Shown piece after piece: positions 31,048 through 36,996 of a stretch of DNA of 36,996 bases. The position numbers were made by a program, and so were the translations under genes. Positions within the stretch are counted from its first letter, which is position 1, and every line of letters starts with the position of its first letter. The stretch comes from an uncultured Bacilli bacterium (GTDB lineage Bacteria > Bacillota_I > Bacilli_A > RF39 > UBA660), in contig CAJTIX010000013.1 of the NCBI GenBank assembly GCA_910576795.1, positions 1-36,996 of the forward strand. The letters are read 5' to 3'. The notes under the pieces were generated by a model, which was given only the letters and a program-made list of their open reading frames with translations, did no database searches and had not been told where the DNA came from.

Positions 31048-32766
31048 CTATGTCTCTTGTGTATATAAATCACGGTAAATTTTAGAAGATTTTAATAACG
31101 ATTCATGTGTACCTTCTGCAACGATTTTTCCTCGATCTAATACAAATATTTTATCACAATCAATTATAGTACTTAAGCGATGTGCGATTACAACAACTGT
31201 TTTATTTTTTCCTATATTTTTAAGTGTATTTTGAATTTTTGCCTGTGTTGTATTATCCAGTGCACTTGTTGCCTCATCTAGTAAGATAATGGGGGTATCT
31301 TTCACTAGAGCCCTAGCAATCGCAAGGCGTTGTCTTTCTCCGCCACTAAAATTTACCCCACCTTCTCCAACAATTGTATCATACTGATTTGATAGGCTTT
31401 CAATCAATTCATCTAGGCAAACCAATTTGCATATTTCTTTCATTTTTTTTATTTTTAATTTTGGATTTGCCAACATTAAATTTTCTTTAATCGTCAAATG
31501 AAAAAGATAGGGATTTTGTCCAATAACTGCGATATTGTTACGAATACTATCTTCTGTGAGTGCGTCAATTGAATAGTGATCTAAATATATATTACCTTTT
31601 TCTATATCATATAATTTGGATAATAAGTTGAATATAGTAGTTTTTCCACTTCCACTTTTTCCCACAAATGCAACCGTTTGATTGGCTTCTATTTTAAAAT
31701 CTATTTTCTTTAAAACTTCCGTTTCTTGATATTTAAAAGAAACTTGTCTAAATTGAATATCGCCTGCCAATTTCTTAGTCTTTTTTAATCCATAAGCTTC
31801 TTGTTCATAAGTTTCACTATCCATTAATTCTATAATTCTTTCTGAATATAAATTAAATGTACTTAATTTTTCGGCTAAATTTGATACATTAATTACAAAT
31901 GAATAAATATTACTACGATACATCCATAGAATTAACAAATTAGTACTGGATAATTTTCCTTCAATAATCAAATAACCGCCTAGTAGTAAAAGTAAAAAAG
32001 ACAGTGTTTCTCTTGTGCAATAATATAATGTCCAAAACATATATGTCTGTTTATTGGTTTCTAATCTTTTAGCAAAATTTTTTTGAAATGTCTTTTCTAC
32101 ATATCCTAAATAGGTTGACTTTAAATCTAATAATTTAATATCTTTTGTTCCTTGAACTAGGTTATTGAGTACTGTTGTATTTTGTTCATTAATTTGTTTA
32201 TTTTCTTTTTTTCTTCTTACCAAAACAGAAATACGATACTTTTGAATGATAAATAAAATACAAATGGATAAAGTATAAAATAAACCTACAACAGGATGAA
32301 TCCAATAAACATAAAAAATGATACCAATATTTGTAATAATTCCAATAATATAATCTTGAATATCAGTGAATAACTCCGTGATATCGCTTGGATCGTTTTT
32401 GATTCTTTCTAAAAAAACACCAGATTCATGTTGATCTAGTACTTTACTTTTGATTCTGACATAAGCATTACACACTTTCATGCGAATATTCAAAATCGAG
32501 CGAAATTTTACACTAGAAAATAAAACATTGGACAAATAATGAAGCAGTTGCATCAATAATCTTGTCATCAAAAGAATAAGAGCCAAGAATATAGCTTTTT
32601 CTAGATGCAACTTTGTAATGTTGGTTACAATGTTGGCATCTATTATAGGTTCAATAAAACTCATGGAACTTGTAATCAACCCTAGTAATCCAATCAGTAC
32701 AAATTGTTTACCAAAACCATGAAAAAAAATCTTGCATTTTTGAATAAAATGGTATTTTCTTTTCAT
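31048..32766 (-). CDS. ABC exporter with fused membrane and ATPase domains
   Basis: A 572-residue half-transporter expected to act as a homodimer. Six membrane segments fall within about 15-300 (type I exporter fold). The ATPase domain at about 330-570 contains Walker A GKSGSGKTT, the Q loop in VIGQNPYLFH, the signature SGGERQRLAIARAL, Walker B IILLDEATSALD and the H loop in VVIAHRLST. All catalytic residues are present. It is at the downstream end of the glycan operon, so it may flip a lipid-linked glycan or another envelope component (inference); a peptide or drug exporter is the alternative. No protease domain is fused. Confidence 0.88.
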   Translation of the reverse strand: MKRKYHFIQKCKIFFHGFGKQFVLIGLLGLITSSMSFIEPIIDANIVTNITKLHLEKAIFLALILLMTRLLMQLLHYLSNVLFSSVKFRSILNIRMKVCNAYVRIKSKVLDQHESGVFLERIKNDPSDITELFTDIQDYIIGIITNIGIIFYVYWIHPVVGLFYTLSICILFIIQKYRISVLVRRKKENKQINEQNTTVLNNLVQGTKDIKLLDLKSTYLGYVEKTFQKNFAKRLETNKQTYMFWTLYYCTRETLSFLLLLLGGYLIIEGKLSSTNLLILWMYRSNIYSFVINVSNLAEKLSTFNLYSERIIELMDSETYEQEAYGLKKTKKLAGDIQFRQVSFKYQETEVLKKIDFKIEANQTVAFVGKSGSGKTTIFNLLSKLYDIEKGNIYLDHYSIDALTEDSIRNNIAVIGQNPYLFHLTIKENLMLANPKLKIKKMKEICKLVCLDELIESLSNQYDTIVGEGGVNFSGGERQRLAIARALVKDTPIILLDEATSALDNTTQAKIQNTLKNIGKNKTVVVIAHRLSTIIDCDKIFVLDRGKIVAEGTHESLLKSSKIYRDLYTQET

Positions 32767-32781
32767 TAAAGCACCTTTTAC

Positions 32782-33231
32782 CTATCTTTCCTTTCCTCTA
32801 TGATAGTTTTCCAAATGATTTTTTACCACACTGATATCATTTCCCATTTTGATTTGACATTTTATTTCATCATTTTCTTTTACAAGGTCATACCAAATTC
32901 TATATGTATTTGCATCTTCAAAAAACGTCATCAAATCCTCAATTGTTTGAATTTGAAATTCTGATGGTTTTTGAGGAAACATAAATAAAATCGATTTCCC
33001 ATTTTCTTTCATCGCGTCTGAATGATAGGAAGTGGTATCAAGTATTACAATATTACCCCAAGATACAAAGTTCAAACACATATCTTGTAATTCTTTATTT
33101 TCTAGATAATGCATTTCTAAACTTTCCACATACGATTGGTTATCATCTTCATTTGTATGTGAGATAATCTCGTAATTATTTTGTTCATTTCCATGTACTA
33201 ATACAATCTTAAAAGGCAATTTATCATTCAT
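32782..33231 (-). CDS. Uncharacterised protein coupled to the GtrB-like gene
   Basis: A 149-residue soluble acidic protein, MNDKLPFKIVLVHGNEQNNY at the start, with no signal or membrane helix. The middle (CLNFVSWGNIVILDTTSYHS) looks like a buried strand pair, and the end is helical and charged. Its ATG overlaps the stop of the upstream glycosyltransferase gene by four bases (ATGA), so it is made with that enzyme. I do not recognise the family. A regulatory or accessory role in the glycan pathway is an inference from position only. Confidence 0.65.
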   Translation of the reverse strand: MNDKLPFKIVLVHGNEQNNYEIISHTNEDDNQSYVESLEMHYLENKELQDMCLNFVSWGNIVILDTTSYHSDAMKENGKSILFMFPQKPSEFQIQTIEDLMTFFEDANTYRIWYDLVKENDEIKCQIKMGNDISVVKNHLENYHRGKER

Positions 33232-34169
33232 GAAATGTCCTCCGTTTCTTTCACAATATATATAGGTCTATTCTTAGTTTCTAAATACGTTTTAGATAAA
33301 TATTGTCCCATAATTCCTGTGCAAAATAATTGAATACCACCTACAAAAAAGACAATGCATACCATAGATGGCCAACCACCTGTTGGATCACCGAATATGA
33401 GCGTTTTTATAATGATGACAATAATAGCAATAAAGGACACAATACAAAATAAAAGTCCAATCACACCTGATAACATTAAAGGCACTGTAGAAAATGCTGT
33501 GATTCCATCTAATGCATAAATAAATAACTTCCAAAAAGACCATTTGGTTTCTCCAGCTACTCTTTTTACATTCTCATACTCAATCCATTTAGTCTTGAAT
33601 CCTACAAAACTAAATAACCCTTTTGAATAACGATTGTATTCTTTTAATGATAGAATCGCATCGACTACTTTTCTTGTCATCAAACGATAATCTCTTGCAC
33701 CATCCACCATCTCGACTTTAGACATCTTATTAATTAATTTATAAAAACATCTGGCAAAAAAACTACGAATTGGAGGTTCTCCTTTTCTTGTAACACGTCT
33801 AGTGCCAACAGAATCATATCCCTCTTTTTTGATTGCATCATACATTTCAATTAACAAATGAGGAGGGTCCTGCAAATCCGCATCCATTAAAGTAATATAG
33901 TCCCCTTTAGCGTATTCTAATCCTGCATACATCGCAGCTTCTTTTCCAAAATTTCTAGAGAAAGATACATATCTTACTCGTTTGTCTTTTTGATGTAATT
34001 CTTTAATCACATCTAATGTTTGATCCTTAGAACCATCATTGATAAACAAAAATTCAAAATTGAGTTCACTCATTTGTTCTGAAAGTGCGGAAATTTCTTT
34101 ATAAAAGTAAGGAATTGCATCCTGTTCATTATAACAAGAAACAATTACGGATAATAATTGTTTTTTCAT
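33228..34169 (-). CDS. GtrB-like polyprenyl-phosphate glycosyltransferase (GT2)
   Basis: A 313-residue membrane enzyme that moves a sugar from a nucleotide donor to polyprenyl phosphate. The GT2 fold has VIVSCYNEQDAI (8-19), LFINDGSKDQT, SFSRNFGKEAAM, the metal-binding DAD (96-98) in LMDADLQDPP, and a YNRYSKGLFSFVGF stretch. Two C-terminal membrane segments (about 228-255 and 265-290) are those of the GtrB/YfdH/DPM1 group. The expected product is a lipid-linked sugar used outside the cell. It follows the PssE-like gene by a single base. Confidence 0.88.
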   Translation of the reverse strand: MKKQLLSVIVSCYNEQDAIPYFYKEISALSEQMSELNFEFLFINDGSKDQTLDVIKELHQKDKRVRYVSFSRNFGKEAAMYAGLEYAKGDYITLMDADLQDPPHLLIEMYDAIKKEGYDSVGTRRVTRKGEPPIRSFFARCFYKLINKMSKVEMVDGARDYRLMTRKVVDAILSLKEYNRYSKGLFSFVGFKTKWIEYENVKRVAGETKWSFWKLFIYALDGITAFSTVPLMLSGVIGLLFCIVSFIAIIVIIIKTLIFGDPTGGWPSMVCIVFFVGGIQLFCTGIMGQYLSKTYLETKNRPIYIVKETEDIS

Positions 34170-34170
34170 A

Positions 34171-34986
34171 CTAAACTTCTCTCCTTTGATAGAATAGGTT
34201 GTGACTAGCGCATGTAATAACGCTTGCCATGATTGTAATCATTAATATAATAAAATAGAAGTCACTATACAAATTAAACCATAGTAATAAGGTAATTGCA
34301 AGAAATAATCCCCACATAATTTCAAATAAATAGTTGTGTTTTTCATATCTACACGTAATAAAGAAAATATAAGATATCAGCCATCCAATTGCGATTGCAT
34401 CTATAGATTTCATTTTGGTAGATAATAGAAAATAGAAAATACTCTCTAGCGTCGTAGCACATACTACATAAAAGATATCTAGCATTCTATGTTTCTGTTT
34501 TGCTGGATTAGTTGTTTCTATATAATTCGTAATCAAATTTATCATTTGTTGATTTCCAAGCTCACATTTTTTAGGTTCAAATGTCTCTATTTTTGAAATG
34601 GCTTCCTGTAAGTCATCCACACTATGACAACCGATTAAATATTCTGCATTTTCAAATTTTTCAATGATTTGAATTTGGTGGTCATTTTCATGTTCTCCAT
34701 ACATTTTGAGTCTTGGAACAGCGATAATTTTTTTATCATGTTTCATCGCATCTAATATAGTTCCAACACCACCATGTGTAATGACATAATCACATTTTTC
34801 CATATATGCTAGAAATTGTTTCATAGGAATCATTTTATGAATTTCCATATATTCAGATTTATAAGTGGTCGTTCCTGCTTGGACAATGACTTTTTCTTGT
34901 ATTGTACCATCCATTATGAGACGTTCCACTTCTTTTAATAAACGTTCAAATTTTTTATCTTGTGTTCCTAATACAACGAATATCAT
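34171..34986 (-). CDS. PssE/Alg13-like glycosyltransferase subunit fused to a four-helix membrane domain
   Basis: A 271-residue protein. Residues 1-160 form the C-terminal GT28 half typical of PssE/CpsG/Alg13, with IFVVLGTQ at the start, VITHGGVGTILDAM (67-80) and AVPRLKMYGEHENDHQ (89-104). Residues 168-265 add four membrane helices resembling a GtrA-like domain, which PssE proteins normally lack. The start is ATG 34986, overlapping the PssD-like stop by four bases. The catalytic subunit normally needs the membrane partner PssD/Alg14, encoded just upstream; here it may have its own anchor too. Confidence 0.8.
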   Translation of the reverse strand: MIFVVLGTQDKKFERLLKEVERLIMDGTIQEKVIVQAGTTTYKSEYMEIHKMIPMKQFLAYMEKCDYVITHGGVGTILDAMKHDKKIIAVPRLKMYGEHENDHQIQIIEKFENAEYLIGCHSVDDLQEAISKIETFEPKKCELGNQQMINLITNYIETTNPAKQKHRMLDIFYVVCATTLESIFYFLLSTKMKSIDAIAIGWLISYIFFITCRYEKHNYLFEIMWGLFLAITLLLWFNLYSDFYFIILMITIMASVITCASHNLFYQRREV

Positions 34987-35456
34987 TTGAAAATCCACCC
35001 CCCAAATTTCGATTTTGGATATACTTTTAACATACTTTCCCATTGTACAATAAATAAGTCGGCAAAAAGATAAATGAGTTTCCCAGTAGCTGTTTTATTT
35101 TCACTGTTGGCAAATGTTTCAATATAAATAACTTTACTACCCATAATTTTTGCGATTGAACACATTGGTCCTGCTGTATGTGAGCCAGTTGTTACAATAT
35201 AATCGGGTCTGAAGCGTAAATAATGATATAGACTAATCAAACAGTTGATGAGTAGAATAAATGGATAAATCAGCATATTGTGTTTTGTTCCATAACATAA
35301 ATAAGAAGTCCGATTTGGATATTTTTCTTTTAAAAATTTGGTGGCCGTCGTCTTTTCTGTCATAAAATAGGAATCATATTTAGAAAATAAGGATTCTAAT
35401 TGTAACAATTCGTTTAAATGTCCTCCTTGGCTTGAAATCCATAGTACTTTTTTCAT
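34983..35456 (-). CDS. PssD/Alg14-like glycosyltransferase subunit
   Basis: A 157-residue membrane-associated partner that recruits the catalytic subunit encoded next. Diagnostic stretches are ISSQGGHLNELLQL (7-20), RPDYIVTTGSHTAGPMCSIA and VIYIETFANSENKTATGKL, with a hydrophobic segment between (YPFILLINCLISLYHYL). The start is ATG 35456, overlapping the upstream stop by four bases. The pair PssD/PssE usually adds the second sugar to an undecaprenyl-pyrophosphate-linked acceptor in capsule or exopolysaccharide synthesis. Confidence 0.85.
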   Translation of the reverse strand: MKKVLWISSQGGHLNELLQLESLFSKYDSYFMTEKTTATKFLKEKYPNRTSYLCYGTKHNMLIYPFILLINCLISLYHYLRFRPDYIVTTGSHTAGPMCSIAKIMGSKVIYIETFANSENKTATGKLIYLFADLFIVQWESMLKVYPKSKFGGWIFK

Positions 35457-36640
35457 GATATACTCTTTTCTAATAAAGAAATCCACTCTTTTTTGATTTC
35501 TTTCATCTGATATTTTTCTGCTTTTTTATATCCATTATCTCCCATAATAATTCTCCTGTTTTGATTTTGAATCAATTCACAAATTCGTTTTGCCATTTGT
35601 TGTTGATCTCGGTTTGGAATCAAATATCCATCCCAGTTATTACTAATAAGGAGGTTTGCCCCTTCTGCGCTATCAAAGGCAACACAAGGAAGTCCATATG
35701 AAAATCCTTCTAGTAATACAATTCCAAATGATTCTGTATAAGAGGCCATTACATAGATTGAGGATTTTAATAAGTATTGATTGATATAATCTTTATCTTG
35801 AAATCCATGTAATGTAACAACATTTTCTAAATCATATTGTTTGATTTTTTGTTCTATTAAATTTCGTTCTACTCCATCTCCAATGATATCTAACTTCCAA
35901 TCAGGATTTTTTTTATGTACTAGATCGAACACATCCATTAAATCTAAATAACCTTTTTCATGGGATAGTCTACCAACAGATATCATTCTTTTTTCCATTC
36001 GGTTAGATATTTCTTTTGGTAGATTCTCGATTGCATTTGGAATATAGAAACAAGGGCATTTGACTTTAGATTCATAAAATTGTTTTAATTCTGGTGATAC
36101 AACAACAAAGGCATCTAAGTTTTGAACCGATTTTATTATCCTTTTTGCATATTTTTGATTTCCATGCGGATGGTTATGCTCCCATCCAATTTTATATATA
36201 TCCTTTTTTGCATATTTTCCCAACCATTTGTTATGGATATCACGGGTGGAAATGATAATGTCACTGTCACAACTTTGAATGGCCTTTATCATTTTTTGTT
36301 TTCCATTCCTCACAGTAAGATAACTCTTCCAAGTATCCTTTATAAGTTCTATTATTTTTCCCCTTTTGATATAGTCTCTAAATAATTCTTTCCATAGTTG
36401 TATCCAATGAAAATGTAAAAAGTTAAGTTTATACGATTCTACTTTTTTCGCAAGATCGCCCGAAAGTAGATATTGAATCGAAATCTTTTCATTAAATGAA
36501 TAAGTTTTTAGGTGTTCAAATTGATAGGTGGATATAATTTCGAATTGATATTGATCACATAATGAATCGGAAAGCATATGAATACACTTTTCAATTCCAC
36601 CATATCCTAGATGAAGTGCTAAAACGGTTATCTTTTTCAT
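35453..36640 (-). CDS. GT4-family glycosyltransferase
   Basis: A 395-residue GT-B enzyme. The N-terminal half has the start LALHLGYGGIEKCI (7-20) with the Gly-Gly loop. The C-terminal half has SVGRLSHEKGYLDLM (221-235), LDIIGDGVERNLIEQ and the E-x7-E motif in ESFGIVLLEG (Glu303 and Glu311), placing it in the retaining GT4 group. GGTGAT precedes the ATG. It is the first gene of the glycan operon, with its own TATAAT promoter. The donor sugar cannot be read from sequence. Confidence 0.9.
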   Translation of the reverse strand: MKKITVLALHLGYGGIEKCIHMLSDSLCDQYQFEIISTYQFEHLKTYSFNEKISIQYLLSGDLAKKVESYKLNFLHFHWIQLWKELFRDYIKRGKIIELIKDTWKSYLTVRNGKQKMIKAIQSCDSDIIISTRDIHNKWLGKYAKKDIYKIGWEHNHPHGNQKYAKRIIKSVQNLDAFVVVSPELKQFYESKVKCPCFYIPNAIENLPKEISNRMEKRMISVGRLSHEKGYLDLMDVFDLVHKKNPDWKLDIIGDGVERNLIEQKIKQYDLENVVTLHGFQDKDYINQYLLKSSIYVMASYTESFGIVLLEGFSYGLPCVAFDSAEGANLLISNNWDGYLIPNRDQQQMAKRICELIQNQNRRIIMGDNGYKKAEKYQMKEIKKEWISLLEKSIS

Positions 36641-36656
36641 CTAAATCACCAATTTT

Positions 36657-36685
36657 ATTATACGATAAATTGTGATATTAGTAAA
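36657..36685 (-). promoter_or_regulatory. Promoter of the glycan operon
   Basis: TTTACT (36685-36680) and a perfect TATAAT (36662-36657) are 17 bases apart on the minus strand, 16 bases before the GT4 start codon. The operon that begins here may run through the ABC exporter to pcrA. Confidence 0.6.
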
Positions 36686-36714
36686 GAAAACGACCTGTAC
36701 CAAAACATTACTTT

Positions 36715-36741
36715 ACAGAAAAAGAACCTATTTCAGTTCTT
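36715..36741 (-). terminator. Rho-independent terminator of the Rpn-type gene
   Basis: On the minus strand AAGAAC pairs with GTTCTT across an eight-base loop and a T run follows. The stem covers the last codons and stop of the gene at the right edge. Confidence 0.65.
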
Positions 36742-36996
36742 CAATTTGTTCTTTCATCAATCCTGTTACTTTCGATATAAAAGCAATATCCACTTGTTCA
36801 TCCAACATATTTTTAGCAATTTCAATACTTCTTTTTTCATGCCCTTTTTCATATCCTTGGCGCTCTGCATAATCAAGTCTATTGTTCATAACTTTGTTTG
36901 CCACTTTCTCTGCATTATATACTCCTATGATATTATGTTCTCTACAAATTCTTCTAATCTCATCAATCGCTTCATCCATATACTCTTCACCTCTTA
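36728..36996 (-). CDS. C-terminal part of an Rpn-type (PD-(D/E)XK) nuclease/transposase-like protein
   Basis: The frame stays open to the right edge of the window (RGEEYMDEAIDEI onwards), so the N-terminal nuclease domain should lie outside. The visible 88 residues have the tail typical of Rpn recombination-promoting nucleases: a helix with YAERQGYEKGHEKRSIEIAK followed by ML-x-E-x-VDIAFISKVTGL and EQIEEL, a helix-turn-helix-like end. The ATG at 36979 has AGGTGA nearby and might allow an internal start giving a separate small protein, as described for some Rpn genes. The family is mobile and often present in several copies. Confidence 0.75.
   Translation of the reverse strand, partial: RGEEYMDEAIDEIRRICREHNIIGVYNAEKVANKVMNNRLDYAERQGYEKGHEKRSIEIAKNMLDEQVDIAFISKVTGLMKEQIEELK

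Noticed and set aside
1..36996. Use of the mycoplasma code (TGA as Trp)
   Set aside because: Several genes in tightly coupled operons end in TGA at ATGA overlaps, and Trp is encoded by TGG.
1..36996. CRISPR arrays, tRNA and rRNA genes
   Set aside because: No regularly spaced repeats, tRNA cloverleaf or rRNA-like high-GC stretch was seen on either strand.

Overview
The window looks like a stretch of chromosome from an AT-rich, Gram-positive-type member of the Bacillota, probably an uncultured gut-type lineage of Bacilli or Erysipelotrichia kind. The reasons are the low GC content, strong AGGAGG/AGGTGA ribosome sites, sigma-A-like promoters, lipobox lipoproteins, no outer-membrane genes, and sporulation genes (a GerA-type receptor operon and dacB-spmA-spmB). 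TGA is used as a stop, so this is not the mycoplasma code. The species cannot be named from sequence alone. No rRNA, tRNA, CRISPR array or intact insertion sequence was seen, and no gap between genes exceeds about 300 bases.

Region 1 (1-9569, minus strand) is a Tad/Flp-type secretion or pilus operon. In transcription order it holds a five-segment membrane protein with a large outer domain, a small C-terminally anchored surface protein, a 1023-residue secreted Cys-rich protein, a TadE-like membrane protein, CpaB, the CpaF/TadA ATPase, TadB and TadC. A terminator follows, then the start of another gene at the left edge. The secreted protein opens with what looks like a thioester domain, the covalent-adhesion module of Gram-positive surface adhesins. 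This makes the locus a candidate adhesive-fibre system and is the most interesting item here.

Region 2 (9700-15470) holds small and hypothetical genes, an RluA-type pseudouridine synthase, a DUF3592-like membrane protein, and rlmD. Between the rlmD 3' end and a 15-base near-repeat of it sits a single rhuM gene, which suggests the remains of a site-specific integrated element.

Region 3 (15470-26500) is rich in spore-related genes. It has a gerA-gerC-gerB germinant-receptor operon behind a sigma-G/F-like promoter, a tail-anchored protein, ferredoxin, a GNAT acetyltransferase, rluB, lipoproteins, dacB-spmA-spmB, and several small unknown proteins.

Region 4 (26550-36996, minus strand) has ligA and pcrA with a previously uncalled 51-codon gene between them. 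Upstream lies a tightly coupled surface-glycan operon: a GT4 glycosyltransferase, a PssD/Alg14-like protein, a PssE/Alg13-like protein with an added membrane domain, a GtrB-like glycosyltransferase, an unknown protein and an ABC exporter. The right edge holds the C-terminal end of an Rpn-type nuclease gene.
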